Counted from the stretch's first letter, positions 1 to 11,466 are shown. The stretch: 64,000 nucleotides of DNA from Bartonella sp. AU16XJBT (GCF_028618665.1 NZ_JAQITF010000006.1:62001-126000), one strand, 5' to 3'. The notes: generated by a model from the sequence alone, not told the origin. Numbers and translations are program-made.

Positions 1-1269
1 GGTGCACGTGATTTTTTAGTTCCAAGTCGTGTTCATCAGGGAAAATTTTATGCCTTACCACAAGCACCACAGCAATATAAACAGTTGTTGATGATGTCTG
101 GTTTTGATCGTTATTTTCAAATTGCACCATGTTTTAGAGATGAAGATCCGCGGGCCGACCGTCTTCCTGGTGAATTTTATCAATTAGATATTGAAATGAG
201 TTTTGTTGAACAGGAAGATGTTTTAGCAACTATGGAACCCATTATGCGTTCTATTTTTGAAGAATTTGCAGATGGAAAAACTGTGACACAAAATTTTCCT
301 CGCATTTCTTATGATGAGGCAATGCGGAAATATGGTTCTGATAAGCCTGATCTACGGAATCCAATCATTATGAAAGATGTGTCTCAGCATTTTTATAATT
401 CTGGTTTCAAAGTTTTTGCTCAGATCTTAGCGAATGATGAGAATGCACAAGTATGGGCTATTCCGGCTAAAACGGGTGGAAGTCGTGCTTTTTGTGATCG
501 TATGAATGTATGGGCACAAGGCGAGGGGCAACCGGGGCTTGGTTATATTTTCTGGCGCAAAGAAGAAGGAAAATTTGAAGGAGCAGGGCCTATCGCCAAA
601 AATATTGGTGAGCAGCGCACTGAAGCGCTTCGTATACAACTTGGACTTGAAAGTGGTGATGCTTGTTTTTTTGTGGCTGGAGATCCAAAAAAATTCGCAT
701 CTTTTGCTGGAGCAGCCCGTACACGGGTAGGAGAAGAATTAGACCTTGTCGATAGAGAGCGTTTCTCTTTAGCGTGGATTGTTGATTTTCCATTTTTTGA
801 ATGGAATGAAGATGAGAAAAAGATTGATTTTGCACATAATCCTTTTTCCATGCCTCAAGGGGGAGAAAATGCTCTTGAGTGTCAAGATCCTCTTACGCTT
901 AAGGCTTTTCAATATGATCTTGTTTGTAATGGTTATGAGATTGCATCCGGTGGAATTCGTAATCACTTACCAGAAATGATGCTTAAAGTTTTTGAACGCG
1001 TAGGGCTTTCTAAGGAAGTTGTGAAAGATCGTTTTGGTGGTCTTTATCGTGCATTCCATTATGGGGCTCCACCCCATGGGGGTATGGCTGCGGGAATTGA
1101 CCGTATCATTATGCTGTTGCAAGGTGTTAAAAATTTACGTGAAGTTGCTTTATTTCCTATGAATCAACAGGCTCTTGATCTTTTGATGAGTGCTCCATCT
1201 GATGTTTCTTCTACACAATTACGGGATTTAGGAATCCGCATGGCTCCTTCTCACAAAAATAGTTCATAA
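1..1269 (+). CDS. aspS: Aspartyl-tRNA synthetase, C-terminal part (5' end outside window)
   Basis: Class II aminoacyl-tRNA synthetase that charges tRNA-Asp (or Asp and Asn) in the cytoplasm. The frame is open from base 1, with no start before the edge, and begins in the conserved segment ARDFLVPSR...[16 protein letters not shown] just ahead of motif 2 ([10 protein letters not shown]). The bacterial-type insertion domain and motif 3 ([14 protein letters not shown]) follow. About 422 codons are present, against about 590 for the full enzyme, so roughly the first 170 residues lie upstream. The nearest in-frame ATG, at base 85, is internal and is not a real start. A gap of more than 1 kb follows. 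Confidence 0.97.
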   Translation, partial: GARDFLVPSRVHQGKFYALPQAPQQYKQLLMMSGFDRYFQIAPCFRDEDPRADRLPGEFYQLDIEMSFVEQEDVLATMEPIMRSIFEEFADGKTVTQNFPRISYDEAMRKYGSDKPDLRNPIIMKDVSQHFYNSGFKVFAQILANDENAQVWAIPAKTGGSRAFCDRMNVWAQGEGQPGLGYIFWRKEEGKFEGAGPIAKNIGEQRTEALRIQLGLESGDACFFVAGDPKKFASFAGAARTRVGEELDLVDRERFSLAWIVDFPFFEWNEDEKKIDFAHNPFSMPQGGENALECQDPLTLKAFQYDLVCNGYEIASGGIRNHLPEMMLKVFERVGLSKEVVKDRFGGLYRAFHYGAPPHGGMAAGIDRIIMLLQGVKNLREVALFPMNQQALDLLMSAPSDVSSTQLRDLGIRMAPSHKNSS

Positions 1270-2329
1270 AGTTGATTTATAGATTGTTGTCATCTTTCTC
1301 CGTAGCTTGAAGGTTTTGATGCCTTTCCAAGGGCATATGTGTTGTTTGTGGATTTAGAGAAGCAAAAAAATGCTATTGTGTTAATCCTTCAAGCGGCATT
1401 ATTTCTAAAGAAATATCTCTCAATGCTCTCGAGCTTGTTTTAGGATACTCGCTCTGTGAAGGATATAATTTAAAAGCCTCATGAGTGGTATAAAGGGCAT
1501 ATTATACAGCACAATCTGTATTGAATAAAGGAGAAGCTGTCATTCTACTTTTTAGGGTTTAGTGTTGCTGACAATTTTTGTATGCAAATAGTCTCACTAT
1601 TTTATTCCTTGCTTGGATAGTCGCTCTTCCCTTTATATAAGTAGGGAAATGGGAATGATTGATTTATCATAAACTAATAAGCTTTGAATATTTTTTAAGT
1701 TTTTCTACGAAAAACTGGATGGCGTTGTTATTACAATTTATATCTGTAATAAAAGATGATGTTTGAAAGGTGCTTTTATCATTCCCAAAAGGATGAAATA
1801 GCTCCTTGTGAGCCGTTAAATTATATCGTCGGATTTGAAGAAGTTTTCAATAAGGTTTTTGTTTAGAATAATTTGCATTCAAAATATATTTTCAAGGAAA
1901 TTGTTATTGTCGGAAAGATTATAAAAATTTATTTCACATCGTTTTGAAAAGTTATGTCATGACTCCAGTTCGCAATTAATAATAGCATTGTTTTATAGAT
2001 TTTTATTTATTTATAAAAATGTTTGTCGTTTTCCTTAACAATGAAAATATTTTCTATTTCTTTTGGTTTATTTTGTTTTTTACCTCTTAAAGAGGATATT
2101 GAAAGAATTTTTCGATAATATATTAAATGTTTTCATATATTGTTTAGGACAAGGGGGGAGAACATGTATAAATTTTTCAAATTGATATAATTTTCTGTTC
2201 ATGTTCTAATTACAACGTTTATTTTTATGTCGTTGACTTTTAATAAAAAAGTTTACTCATAAAAATTTGCATTAAATAAATCCTACACAATAATTTTTTT
2301 ATTATTGTGGGAATTTTTGTTTTAATATT
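1270..2329. other. Gene-free AT-rich gap between aspS and parC
   Basis: No convincing gene is visible. Plus-strand bases 1320-1484 hold an open stretch ending in TGA. It is rich in Cys early on (ICVVCGF) and later reads ALELVLGYSLCEGY, but has no start codon or ribosome site and no family I recognise; it may be gene debris. The rest has stops in all frames. A hairpin just before parC is listed separately. Confidence 0.6.
2286..2309 (+). promoter_or_regulatory. Leader hairpin immediately upstream of parC
   Basis: A perfect 9-bp stem (CACAATAAT / ATTATTGTG) encloses a loop of six T and is followed by GGAATTTTTGTTTT. It ends about 20 bases before the parC ATG. It looks like a weak terminator or a leader structure. 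The parC start has no close, strong Shine-Dalgarno (the nearest is GGGA about 17 bases away), so the hairpin could matter for expression. That role is inferred. Confidence 0.3.
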
Positions 2330-4579
2330 ATGTCTGATAAAATGAATTTACCTTTTGATAAAGAACATATTGAGCCAATAGAGTTACGTTCTGCTTTAGA
2401 GGAACGCTATTTGGCTTATGCACTTTCTACGATTACGCATCGTGCATTGCCTGATGTGCGTGATGGATTGAAACCTGTCCATCGGCGAATTGTTCATGCG
2501 ATGCGTCTTCTCAAACTGAATCCTGGACAGTCTTATGCGAAATGTGCGCGGATTGTCGGTGATGTCATGGGAAAATTTCATCCTCATGGGGATGCATCTA
2601 TTTATGATGCTTTGGTACGCTTGGCTCAAAGTTTTGCGGTTCGTTATCCGTTGGTTGATGGACAAGGAAATTTTGGTAATATTGATGGTGATAATGCTGC
2701 GGCTATGCGTTATACGGAAGCACGCATGACTGAAGTGGCTGCGTTGTTGCTTGAGGGAATTAATGAAAATGCTATTGATTTTCGTTTGACCTACAATGAA
2801 GAAGATGAAGAGCCTGTTGTTCTACCAGGTGCTTTCCCTAATCTTTTAGCCAATGGTTCTTCAGGTATTGCTGTTGGTATGGCAACATCTATTCCTCCTC
2901 ACAATGTTGCTGAGCTCTGTGATGCGGCGCTGCATTTGATTGCACACCCTGATACGCGTGATGAGGATTTAAATCAATTTGTGTTGGGACCTGATTTTCC
3001 AACCGGTGGCATTTTGGTTGAGCCTAAAAAGAGTATTGAGGAATCTTATCGTATAGGGCGAGGTTTTTTTCGATTGCGCTCACGTTGGCATCAGGAAGCT
3101 GGTAGCCGTGGTTCTTATGTGATTGTTGTGACTGAAATTCCCTATCAAGTTCAAAAGTCACGTCTTATTGAAAAAACTGCGGAATTGTTGCTTGCGCGGC
3201 GCTTACCAATGCTTGAGGATATTCAAGATGAATCAGCAGAAGATATCCGCATTGTGCTTGTTCCTAAAAATCGGTCGGTTGATCCTGAACTTCTTATGGA
3301 ATCCCTTTTTAAATTGACTGATTTTGAAGTAAGATTTCCTCTTAATCTTAATGTTCTATCTTTGGGAAAAATACCGAATGTTCTCTCGCTGCGAGAAAGT
3401 TTGCAGCAATGGCTTGAACATCGTCAAGAAGTGCTTATTCGACGCTCTCATTATCGACTTGATCAAATTGATGGCCGATTAGAAATTCTTCATGGGTATC
3501 TTATTGCCTATTTGAATCTCGATGAGGTCATACAGATTATTCGTGAAGAGGATGAACCGAAAAGGAAGTTGATTAATCGTTTTGAATTAACAGAAAATCA
3601 AGCTGAAGCTATTCTTAATATGCGCTTGCGTTCTTTACGGAAGCTTGAAGAATTTGAAATTCGTAAGGAGTTTGAAACTCTTAAAGCTGAAAAAGAAAAA
3701 CTACAGAATTTGTTAGATTCTCCTATAAAACAATGGAAAATAATTTCAGAAGAAATTAAAAAAGTTCGCAACACTTTTGGTTCTGAAACGCTCTTAGGAA
3801 AAAGACGTACGACATTTGAAGAAGCGCCAAGACATGATCTTGACGACATTCAACAAGCGATGATTGAAAAAGAACCGGTTACTGTTGTTATTTCTGAAAA
3901 GGGGTGGATGCGTGCTTTGAAGGGACATTTAAACGATTACAAAGCGCTTTCTTTTAAAGAAGGAGACAGTTTAAAGTTAGCATTTCCGGCATTTACGACC
4001 GACAAGATTGTGCTAATAAGTACTGGTGGAAAGTTTTTCACACTTGGTGCAAATAGTTTGCCTGGAGGAAGGGGACATGGTGAACCCATTCGTCTTTTAG
4101 TTGATATGGATGATGAGCATGATGTTCTTACAGCTTTTGTGCATCATGTAGAAGAAAAATTGCTCTTGGTTTCATCTTACGGAAATGGCTTTATCGTTCC
4201 TGCTGCAGAAGTAATTGCCAACACACGAAAAGGAAAGCAAGTGATGAATGTGAAATCTCCTGATAAGGTAAAGCGTTGTGTTCCGGTTCATGGTGATCAT
4301 GTTGCCGTGGTTGGTGAAAACCGCAAAATGCTTATTTTTTCTATTGAACAAATACCAGAAATGAATCGTGGTAAAGGGGTTCGTTTACAACGTTACAAAG
4401 AGGGGGGAATTGTTGATGCCAAGACTTTTAATTTATCAGAAGGCTTAAGTTGGCAAGATACAGCTGAACGAATCTTTAACCGTCAAGCTGATGATCTCAT
4501 TGAATGGATGGGAACGCGTGCGGGTGTTGGGCGTCTGGTTCCAAAAGGATTTCCAAAATCAGGAAAATTTATCAATTAA
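2330..4579 (+). CDS. parC: DNA topoisomerase IV subunit A
   Basis: Cleavage and religation subunit of topoisomerase IV, which decatenates daughter chromosomes with ParE. The 749 residues match the usual ParC length. The N-terminal winged-helix/tower region carries [14 protein letters not shown] and the active-site tyrosine in AMRYTEARM (Y128). The C-terminal half forms the beta-pinwheel (e.g. [13 protein letters not shown]). It is called ParC rather than GyrA because the C-terminal domain is short and lacks a canonical GyrA box. In the quinolone-resistance region, [10 protein letters not shown] places Ala at residue 89, where E. coli ParC has Ser80, and Asp at residue 93, where E. coli has Glu84. 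It appears to be transcribed alone. Confidence 0.96.
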   Translation: MSDKMNLPFDKEHIEPIELRSALEERYLAYALSTITHRALPDVRDGLKPVHRRIVHAMRLLKLNPGQSYAKCARIVGDVMGKFHPHGDASIYDALVRLAQSFAVRYPLVDGQGNFGNIDGDNAAAMRYTEARMTEVAALLLEGINENAIDFRLTYNEEDEEPVVLPGAFPNLLANGSSGIAVGMATSIPPHNVAELCDAALHLIAHPDTRDEDLNQFVLGPDFPTGGILVEPKKSIEESYRIGRGFFRLRSRWHQEAGSRGSYVIVVTEIPYQVQKSRLIEKTAELLLARRLPMLEDIQDESAEDIRIVLVPKNRSVDPELLMESLFKLTDFEVRFPLNLNVLSLGKIPNVLSLRESLQQWLEHRQEVLIRRSHYRLDQIDGRLEILHGYLIAYLNLDEVIQIIREEDEPKRKLINRFELTENQAEAILNMRLRSLRKLEEFEIRKEFETLKAEKEKLQNLLDSPIKQWKIISEEIKKVRNTFGSETLLGKRRTTFEEAPRHDLDDIQQAMIEKEPVTVVISEKGWMRALKGHLNDYKALSFKEGDSLKLAFPAFTTDKIVLISTGGKFFTLGANSLPGGRGHGEPIRLLVDMDDEHDVLTAFVHHVEEKLLLVSSYGNGFIVPAAEVIANTRKGKQVMNVKSPDKVKRCVPVHGDHVAVVGENRKMLIFSIEQIPEMNRGKGVRLQRYKEGGIVDAKTFNLSEGLSWQDTAERIFNRQADDLIEWMGTRAGVGRLVPKGFPKSGKFIN

Positions 4580-5121
4580 ATAATAGAGCGTTTTTATTTC
4601 AAGCCTATAAAAGCGTAAAGAAAAATGTTTATGTGTTTTTATTATACGTTAATATATTGATTTATAAGAATAATTAAACATCATTTCATCTTAAATGAGA
4701 GGCTATAATATCCATGGATTTTCTTATTTTAATCTTGTTTATGTTGAAACAATCAAAATGATCCGTTTGCACATCACGAGTGAGTTGATGTTATAGATGA
4801 AGGTTTATAAATAAAAGAATTAAAAATATTTTTTATGAGCTATTTTAAGTACCAAGAGCTGTTTTAACATTGGAAACAGAATAATATAATAGGTTTACAT
4901 GCTTCATAAGTGTGAGGATGATAGAATGGTTTTTATACATTTTATTGTTTTACCATTATATATTTATGGGGACTGTCGTGAAATGATTTTATGTTTTGAG
5001 AAGTGTATTTTAAAAATGAATATTTAATTCAAGAGTGTCGTATTTGGAGGTATTTTGTTTTGTGTGAGAGGCATCTCTCTCTTCTTCAAGAGAGATGTTA
5101 TTAATCTTCTCTTAAGCATGT
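4580..5121. other. Gene-free gap between convergent parC and the MFS gene
   Basis: No open frame of substance. The only clear structure is an inverted repeat at 5072-5097 (CATCTCTCT / AGAGAGATG, 8-base loop), placed to serve as a shared terminator although neither side has a strong T run. The rest is AT-rich and unremarkable. Confidence 0.5.
5072..5097. terminator. Possible terminator hairpin 3' of the MFS transporter
   Basis: A perfect 9-bp stem (CATCTCTCT paired with AGAGAGATG) lies 25 bases past the stop codon of the minus-strand transporter. No U tract follows on either strand, so intrinsic termination is only a possibility. Confidence 0.35.
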
Positions 5122-6381
5122 TCATTCGTTAGGATTATGATGATATTGCCTAAAGAGATGACCACGTTCAGCCCATAAGACAAGCAGAATAGCGATGAGA
5201 CTTAGAAAGAAAAATCCTGCTGAGTTTGGGATGGTTGTTTCATCAAATTGTTGGGCAATAAAAAAGCTCAGTCCTGCACCGATAGATGTTTGAAGAAAGC
5301 CCGATACAGAAGAGGCTGTACCAGCAATTTCGCCCAAAGATTCTAGAGCGAGTGTATTGAAATTGGCCATAATGCCCCCGCAGGTAAACATTAATATACA
5401 ATATAGAGTCATATAAAAAGGAAAAGGGATAACGCCATCTGCTAAGATGGATCCAATAAACCAAATACATGAAGTGGCACAAAAGAGCAAAAGCATCGTA
5501 TGGGCAATACGTCGCATTCCAAGACGTCCGACAAGTTGAGAATTCATAAATGATGAAAAAGCTTGAAATGCGGCACCGATGGCAAATGCTATCGGAAACC
5601 AAAAGCCTAAGTTATAAATTCCTTCATAGGTTTGTTGTGATGTATTAACAGCAATAAAAATGCAGCCTAAAATGATGGACGTTGCGAGTGTGTAGCAAAG
5701 AGTTGTACGATTTGTCACAACAATCCATAAGTTGTGTTTGACTGAAGAAAAGGAAAGAGGGCGTTGTTCATGAAGTGTTTCAGGCAAGCGGAATAGAATC
5801 CAAATCATTAGCCCGAAACCAATCATTGCCATGAAAATAAAAATAAATTGCCAATGTCCGAGCAGCAAAATGATTTGTTGTCCTGTTGCGGGACCAACCA
5901 TGGGTGCAACAAGAAAAACCATCATAACAATAGACATAACCTCTGCCATTTTTCGACCACTGTAGAGATCACGTACAACAGAAACCGTAAGGATACGCAT
6001 AGACGCGCCTCCAATACCTTGCAAAACACGTAAAATAAGCAGAAGAGAAAAATCCGTTACAAAGGCACAGCCAATCGCCGTAAATGAATAAAAAGCAAGC
6101 CCAATAAGTATAAGTTTACGTCGCCCATAGCGATCGCTTATCGGACCGAAAAATATTTGAGCAATACCATAGCTAATAAGATAACTCGAAATGATATAAT
6201 GTTGATCATTCTCGTTGAGAACATTTAAGCCTTCCAAAATATTAGGCATAGCTGGCAACATAATGTCTACAGCTATAGCATTAATAGCCATGAGCGAAGC
6301 AATAAGAATAACAAATTCTTTATAGCCAATTTTTTTCTTAATCGCATCACTATGCGTCTGTTCATCAACTGAATATGACAT
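5122..6381 (-). CDS. MFS multidrug efflux transporter, Bcr/CflA family
   Basis: Inner-membrane proton antiporter of the major facilitator superfamily. The 419 residues fit the Bcr/CflA length and contain about 12 hydrophobic segments. The first segment has the family pattern AINAIAVDIMLPAMPNI. The loop 2-3 motif A is seen as GPISDRYGRRKLILIG, and motif C-like glycines and prolines occur in FLVAPMVGPATGQQI. Members export drugs such as bicyclomycin or chloramphenicol; the substrate cannot be read from sequence. The start is the ATG at 6381. The downstream neighbour on the same strand is grxD's operon side, 70 bases away, so this gene may be read separately. Confidence 0.9.
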   Translation of the reverse strand: MSYSVDEQTHSDAIKKKIGYKEFVILIASLMAINAIAVDIMLPAMPNILEGLNVLNENDQHYIISSYLISYGIAQIFFGPISDRYGRRKLILIGLAFYSFTAIGCAFVTDFSLLLILRVLQGIGGASMRILTVSVVRDLYSGRKMAEVMSIVMMVFLVAPMVGPATGQQIILLLGHWQFIFIFMAMIGFGLMIWILFRLPETLHEQRPLSFSSVKHNLWIVVTNRTTLCYTLATSIILGCIFIAVNTSQQTYEGIYNLGFWFPIAFAIGAAFQAFSSFMNSQLVGRLGMRRIAHTMLLLFCATSCIWFIGSILADGVIPFPFYMTLYCILMFTCGGIMANFNTLALESLGEIAGTASSVSGFLQTSIGAGLSFFIAQQFDETTIPNSAGFFFLSLIAILLVLWAERGHLFRQYHHNPNE

Positions 6382-6451
6382 ATGGCATCCTTGAAATAAA
6401 AATTTCGTCTGAAAACAGCTCTTTTTACGAGTCTGAATAAATGAAAGATAC

Positions 6452-6784
6452 CTATGATCGATTACAAGGAATATTCTTTTCTTTTAGAAGTTCCTGTAAC
6501 TCATTGTTTTGAAACATTTCTTTAACAATATCACAGCCTCCAATAAATTCACCTTTGACATAAAGCTGTGGAATTGTTGGCCAATTTGAGTATTCTTTGA
6601 TCCCTTGACGCAATTCGTCAGAAGTCAGAATATTAATACCTTTATAATTCAATCCTAAATAATCAAGGATTTGAACAACTTGCCCTGAAAACCCACATTG
6701 TGGAGCCTCAGGTGTTCCTTTCATGAATAAAATGACGTCGTTTGTTTTAATCTCGTTGTCAATAAAATCATGAACAGTGGTCAT
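6452..6784 (-). CDS. grxD: Monothiol glutaredoxin (CGFS type)
   Basis: Small thioredoxin-fold protein that binds a glutathione-ligated 2Fe-2S cluster and passes it to targets, usually with a BolA partner. The active site CGFS is followed by the family patterns WPTIPQLYVKGEFIGGCDIV. The start is set at the ATG of MTTVHDF (base 6784, 110 residues), which has GAGGG spaced correctly before it; an in-frame ATG 39 bases further out lacks a ribosome site. It lies directly downstream of a bolA gene, which fits the known Grx-BolA iron-sensing or cluster-trafficking pair. Probably the last gene of the purine operon. Confidence 0.95.
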   Translation of the reverse strand: MTTVHDFIDNEIKTNDVILFMKGTPEAPQCGFSGQVVQILDYLGLNYKGINILTSDELRQGIKEYSNWPTIPQLYVKGEFIGGCDIVKEMFQNNELQELLKEKNIPCNRS

Positions 6785-6882
6785 TTTTATCCCTCGATAT
6801 TTCAGATTTTTATAAGTATGCAATTATATTCGTATTATTTTTTAATCTTATTGAATGGATGAATGCAAGAAGAAATTTTAGA

Positions 6883-7116
6883 TTATTTTGGGGTATTTGT
6901 TTGCAACATTAAGGCATGAAGGTCATTTCCCATATTGCCTTTAAGGGCATCATAAACCATTTTATGTTGCTGAACACGGGTTTTACCACGAAAACTTTCA
7001 GAAATAACTTCTGCAGCATAATGCTCCCCATCTCCAGCAAGATCACGAATTGTTACAGTAGCATCGGGAATACCTTCACGAATAAGCGTTTCAATTGCAT
7101 GGGCACTCATTGCCAT
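6883..7116 (-). CDS. BolA/IbaG family protein
   Basis: BolA-fold protein of about 77 residues that partners CGFS glutaredoxins in iron-sulfur handling. The typical C-terminal signature is present: FRGKTRVQQHKMVYDAL followed by LHALMLQT. The start at 7116 (MAMSAHAIE) is preceded by AGGAG at good spacing; the longer in-frame version, starting at 7161, adds 15 residues unlike the family. It sits between purL (60 bases upstream) and grxD (98 bases downstream), an arrangement common in alphaproteobacteria. Confidence 0.93.
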   Translation of the reverse strand: MAMSAHAIETLIREGIPDATVTIRDLAGDGEHYAAEVISESFRGKTRVQQHKMVYDALKGNMGNDLHALMLQTNTPK

Positions 7117-7176
7117 CACTATTCTCCTATATTGTTCATTTTTTTGTAAGAGCTGTTTCACGAGAAAGATAAATTT

Positions 7177-9387
7177 TTACTCTTCACCCATAAATTGTGG
7201 AAACCAGTTCTCATAGGCCTGTGTAAGACTTTCTACTGAAAGTGTTAATATCCCATCTATATTAAGAGAATCTCCCTCAACATGACCCATTTCTGTTAAA
7301 GAAATGGCATGGGTTTTTGCATGCTTTTTAAGATTATTGAGAGCATCAGGTTTGACGGCTAAAAGATAACGTCCTTGGTCTTCTCCAAAAAGTTCTGCAT
7401 GGTGGGGAGATTTATTACTTAATTTTATTTTGATTCCTTTACCTGCTTTAATGACCATTTCTGCAAGTGCAATCGCTAGTCCGCCATCAGAAATGTCATG
7501 AGCGGCATGAACAAAACCGTTATGAATGACATCTCGAATAAATTGACCATGCTTTTTTTCAAGTTGCAAATCTACAGGGGGAGGGGCGCCTGCATCAATA
7601 TTTAAAATGTCACGTGCATAAATTGATTGTCCTAAATGAGAACCGCAATCTCCCACTAAAATAATATGATCTCCATTTTGCATACCACTTATTGTTACCA
7701 TTTTAGACCAATCACTCAGAAGTCCTACACCAGCAATTGTGGGGGTAGGAAGAATAGCTTCTCCATTTGTTTCGTTGTAAAGAGAAACATTGCCTGAAAC
7801 GATAGGAAAGTCGAGGATTCTGCAAGCTTCTCCTATACCTTTAATCGCAAAAACCAGTTGCCCCATAATTTCAGGTTTTTCAGGGTTGCCAAAATTGAGA
7901 TTATCTGTCGCAGCCAGTGGTGTTGCACCTGTCGTGCTAATATTTCGCCAGCATTCTGCGACAGCTTGCTTTCCTCCCTCATAAGGGTCTGCTTCACAAT
8001 AGCGCGGTGTTACATCAGAAGAAAAAGCAAGAGCTCGTTTACTCTTATTGCTTATGCGGATAACGCCAGCATCACCTCCTGGACAAATGAGGCTATTTCC
8101 TTGGATAAGAGTATCATATTGTTCATAAACCCAGCGCCGTGAACTTTGATCCGCCGAATTCAATAAGGTCATAAGTGCAGCACCAAGATTCTCAACTTTT
8201 TTGAAGTCTTCTGCTTTCAGAAGTGCTTTTTTTGCAGGTTCACTCCAAGGACGGTCATAAACAGGTGCTTCATCACCAAGTTCTTTAATGGGAAGATTGA
8301 CAACTTCTTCTCCTTGATGAAATACACGGAAACGTAGATCATCGGTTGTTTTTCCAATAATGGAAAAATGGAGCCCCCACTTATGAAAAATTGCTGCTGC
8401 TTGCTTTTCTAGCTCTGGTTTTAGGACCATGAGCATACGCTCTTGGCTTTCAGAAAGCATCATTTCATAGGCTGTCATGTTTTCTTCACGAACGGGAACT
8501 GTATCGAGATTAAGCTGTATTCCTAGATTTCCTTTTGCACCCATTTCAACGGCAGAAGAGGTGAGACCTGCTGCCCCCATATCTTGGATAGCAACTACAG
8601 CTCCAAGTTCCATGAGCTCTAAACATGCTTCAAGAAGACATTTTTCTGTAAAAGGGTCACCTACTTGAACAGTTGGGCGTTTTTCACTGATTGAATCATC
8701 AAATTCAGCAGAAGCCATTGTTGCTCCACCGACACCATCTCGCCCTGTTTTTGCACCAAGATAAACAACAGGGAGTCCGATACCTTGTGCTTTAGAATAA
8801 AAAAGGGCGTCTGTCTTTGCAATACCGGCGACAAAAGCATTAACGAGGATATTGCCATTATAACGCTTATCAAAATTGATTTCTCCACCAACCGTTGGAA
8901 CACCAAAAGAATTGCTGTACCCCCCTATTCCAGAAACAACGCCAGCAACAAGATGGCGTGTTCGGGGGTGATCCGGAGCACCAAAACGCAATGCATTCAT
9001 CGCCGCAACAGGACGGGCGCCCATCGTAAAGACATCACGCAAAATACCACCAACCCCTGTTGCCGCCCCTTGATAAGGTTCAATATAAGAAGGGTGGTTA
9101 TGACTTTCCATTTTGAAAACAACACATTGTCCTTCACCAATATCGACAACACCAGCATTTTCACCAGGCCCTTGAATGACACATTTTCCTTCTGTCGGAA
9201 GAGTCTTGAGCCATTTTTTAGAGGATTTATAGGAACAATGTTCGTTCCACATTGCAGAAAAAATTCCCAGTTCAGTAAATGTCGGTTCTCTCCCGATTAA
9301 AGTTAGGATACGTTGATATTCATCCTCTTTTAGGCCGTGTTGGGCAATGAGCTCTGGTGTAATCGTGATGTTATTGCAAGGATTCAT
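7177..9387 (-). CDS. purL: Phosphoribosylformylglycinamidine synthase subunit PurL
   Basis: Catalyses the ATP-dependent amidation of FGAR to FGAM in de novo purine synthesis. At 736 residues it is the small PurL type, which needs separate PurQ (glutaminase) and PurS; both are encoded just upstream. Family motifs seen are [14 protein letters not shown] near the N-terminus, MESHNHPS with the substrate loop, [16 protein letters not shown], and the second-half repeat [13 protein letters not shown] 295-base gap separates it from purQ, longer than expected inside an operon, so it may also have its own promoter. Confidence 0.97.
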   Translation of the reverse strand: MNPCNNITITPELIAQHGLKEDEYQRILTLIGREPTFTELGIFSAMWNEHCSYKSSKKWLKTLPTEGKCVIQGPGENAGVVDIGEGQCVVFKMESHNHPSYIEPYQGAATGVGGILRDVFTMGARPVAAMNALRFGAPDHPRTRHLVAGVVSGIGGYSNSFGVPTVGGEINFDKRYNGNILVNAFVAGIAKTDALFYSKAQGIGLPVVYLGAKTGRDGVGGATMASAEFDDSISEKRPTVQVGDPFTEKCLLEACLELMELGAVVAIQDMGAAGLTSSAVEMGAKGNLGIQLNLDTVPVREENMTAYEMMLSESQERMLMVLKPELEKQAAAIFHKWGLHFSIIGKTTDDLRFRVFHQGEEVVNLPIKELGDEAPVYDRPWSEPAKKALLKAEDFKKVENLGAALMTLLNSADQSSRRWVYEQYDTLIQGNSLICPGGDAGVIRISNKSKRALAFSSDVTPRYCEADPYEGGKQAVAECWRNISTTGATPLAATDNLNFGNPEKPEIMGQLVFAIKGIGEACRILDFPIVSGNVSLYNETNGEAILPTPTIAGVGLLSDWSKMVTISGMQNGDHIILVGDCGSHLGQSIYARDILNIDAGAPPPVDLQLEKKHGQFIRDVIHNGFVHAAHDISDGGLAIALAEMVIKAGKGIKIKLSNKSPHHAELFGEDQGRYLLAVKPDALNNLKKHAKTHAISLTEMGHVEGDSLNIDGILTLSVESLTQAYENWFPQFMGEE

Positions 9388-9682
9388 GGGTATTTATCCG
9401 TCAAATTAATCGAAATTTAGCATTTTAATTCTTTTAATCTAGCAGCTTAGATTATGGAAAACTACGTGATTTAATAATAAAAATATTCATAGATCGTAAG
9501 CTGAAGATTTTGTTCGTTTGGTTGGGTGGACTTCAAGACCAAAAACAATCTTAAATAATTAAGTGTTTAGAAAATAATATCCATTGTTATTTGTAAAGAA
9601 CTTCATTCATAAATTTACCACATGAAAAATGATATAGACCTTTTTTTTTTTACAATTATAGAGGACAAGGATTTTTGTGGCA

Positions 9683-10354
9683 TCATCCATTGGCTAATTC
9701 TAAAGCACTTTGAAAAAGTAAACGACCGTCAATCCCTCCATGAGCCGGTTCAATAAGGTTTTCAGGATGGGGCATCATACCAAGAATATTACCAGCTTTA
9801 TTAACAATACCAGCAATATCTTTTATTGAGCCGTTAGGGTTTGTATTTTCTGCGTAGCGAAAAACAATTTGTTCATAGTCTTCCATCTGCTTTAATGTTT
9901 CATTGTCAACAAAGTAATTCCCATCGTGATGAGCAACAGGACAACGAATAATTTGTCCTTTAGAATAATATCGAGAAAATTTTGTCTTGGCATTAACGAC
10001 TTCAAGTTTGACTTCACGACAAACAAATTTTAAGGAAGCATTACGCATTAAAGTTCCAGGGAGCAATCCAGCTTCCAACAAAATTTGAAATCCATTACAA
10101 ACGCCTATTATAGTAATACCTTTTTGTGCTTTTTCACGAATAGCTTTTAAGACGGGGGTTCGCGCTCCAATAGCACCACACCTTAAGTAGTCGCCATAAG
10201 AAAAACCACCAGGAATAATAATAACATCTACATCTGGAATTGTTGTCTCTGTTTGCCAAATTTTGAGTGGCTCAACTCCTGTTATATGATGCAATGCTAC
10301 AACCATATCTCGGTCGCGATTTAATCCAGGAAGTTGAATGATGGCAGTTTTCAT
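9683..10354 (-). CDS. purQ: Phosphoribosylformylglycinamidine synthase subunit PurQ
   Basis: Class I glutamine amidotransferase that supplies ammonia to PurL. The nucleophile elbow GVCNGFQIL contains the catalytic Cys, [10 protein letters not shown] forms the oxyanion region, and MPHPENL supplies the catalytic His-x-Glu. The 223 residues match the usual length. It starts 11 bases after purS, so the two are surely cotranscribed. Confidence 0.97.
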   Translation of the reverse strand: MKTAIIQLPGLNRDRDMVVALHHITGVEPLKIWQTETTIPDVDVIIIPGGFSYGDYLRCGAIGARTPVLKAIREKAQKGITIIGVCNGFQILLEAGLLPGTLMRNASLKFVCREVKLEVVNAKTKFSRYYSKGQIIRCPVAHHDGNYFVDNETLKQMEDYEQIVFRYAENTNPNGSIKDIAGIVNKAGNILGMMPHPENLIEPAHGGIDGRLLFQSALELANG

Positions 10355-10365
10355 GAGTATTCCAC

Positions 10366-10605
10366 TTAAAGAAGTTCGATAGTATAATTTTCAATGACAG
10401 TATTTGCGAGTAACTCTTCACACATCTGCTCAAGTTTTTTCTTGGCGGTTTCAGAAGGTTGATCATCAAGAACAATATCAAAAACTTTTCCTTGACGAAT
10501 GGAGTGAATACCTTCGAAAGCTAAACTTTTTAAAGCACCGACAATAGCTTCTCCTTGTGGATCAAGGACGCTTTCTCTTAAAGTAACTGTAATGCGTGCT
10601 TTCAT
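10366..10605 (-). CDS. purS: Phosphoribosylformylglycinamidine synthase subunit PurS
   Basis: Small structural subunit (79 residues) that bridges PurL and PurQ. Recognised from [21 protein letters not shown], the pattern FDIVLDD and the Leu-rich C-terminus ending in ENYTIELL. It is followed after 11 bases by purQ. A small hairpin lies between it and purC upstream. Confidence 0.95.
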   Translation of the reverse strand: MKARITVTLRESVLDPQGEAIVGALKSLAFEGIHSIRQGKVFDIVLDDQPSETAKKKLEQMCEELLANTVIENYTIELL

Positions 10606-10629
10606 TTTTGGCTTCCTGTTGTTAAAAGA

Positions 10630-10648
10630 ACCTCTCCTTTGAAGAGGT
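10630..10648 (-). terminator. Small hairpin between purC and purS
   Basis: On the minus strand, ACCTCT (7-base loop) AGGAGAGGT-type pairing gives a 6-bp stem followed by TCTTTT. It lies in the 96-base purC-purS spacer and could reduce read-through or be an mRNA processing site. A direct duplication of the ten bases ATTTTACCTT also occurs in this spacer, at 10671-10690. Confidence 0.3.
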
Positions 10649-10701
10649 GTATTTATAGAAGATGGTAATTATTTTACCTTATTTTACCTTGACGAAGTTT
10701 T

Positions 10702-11466
10702 TTACTTTACCAAGACAGGACCACTTGGCCGAGCCGGTTCATTTTCATTCATAATACCAAGGCGTTTGGCAACCTCTTGATAGGCATTAATAAGCCCCCC
10801 CATATCACGACGAAAACGATCTTTATCCATTTTTTCTCGTGTTTGCATATCCCATAATCGTGCAGAATCAGGTGAAATTTCATCAGCAAGAACAATGCGC
10901 ATTGTTTCATCTTCCCACAGGCGACCAAATTCCATTTTAAAATCAATTAATTGGATGTTGACACCGGCAAAAAGCCCAGAAAGAAAATCATTAATACGAA
11001 TTGAAAGCTGCATGATATCTTCTATCTCTTGAGGGACAGCCCATCCAAAAGCAGTGATATGTTCTTCTGTCACCATGGGATCATCAAGAGAATCATTTTT
11101 ATAATAGAACTCAATGATGGATTGCGGGAGTGGGGTTCCTTCTTCTAGTCCTAAACGCTTAGCAAGAGAGCCTGCTGCAACATTGCGAACAACAACTTCC
11201 AATGGAATGATTTCCACCGCTTTAATAAGCTGTTCGCGCATATTTATGCGTTTGATAAAATGTGTTGGGATACCCAAACGCCCAAGATGGCTAAAAATGT
11301 GTTCCGAAATTCGGTTGTTTAAGACCCCTTTTCCGTCGATAATTTCATGTTTTTTTGCATTAAAGGCTGTGGCATCATCTTTAAAAAATTGAATATAGGT
11401 TCCTGGTTCAGGTCCTTCATATAAAATTTTGGCCTTGCCTTCATAAATACGGTGGCGACGATTCAT
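10702..11466 (-). CDS. purC: SAICAR synthetase
   Basis: Joins aspartate to CAIR, giving SAICAR, in purine synthesis. Seen are the N-terminal nucleotide loop [29 protein letters not shown], the signature [21 protein letters not shown] and [10 protein letters not shown] followed by [12 protein letters not shown]. The 254 residues are full length. It heads the purC-purS-purQ-purL-bolA-grxD run. Confidence 0.97.
   Translation of the reverse strand: MNRRHRIYEGKAKILYEGPEPGTYIQFFKDDATAFNAKKHEIIDGKGVLNNRISEHIFSHLGRLGIPTHFIKRINMREQLIKAVEIIPLEVVVRNVAAGSLAKRLGLEEGTPLPQSIIEFYYKNDSLDDPMVTEEHITAFGWAVPQEIEDIMQLSIRINDFLSGLFAGVNIQLIDFKMEFGRLWEDETMRIVLADEISPDSARLWDMQTREKMDKDRFRRDMGGLINAYQEVAKRLGIMNENEPARPSGPVLVK

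Noticed and set aside
9641..9651. Run of eleven T between purQ and purL as a terminator
   Set aside because: It is a run of A on the transcribed minus strand and has no preceding stem.
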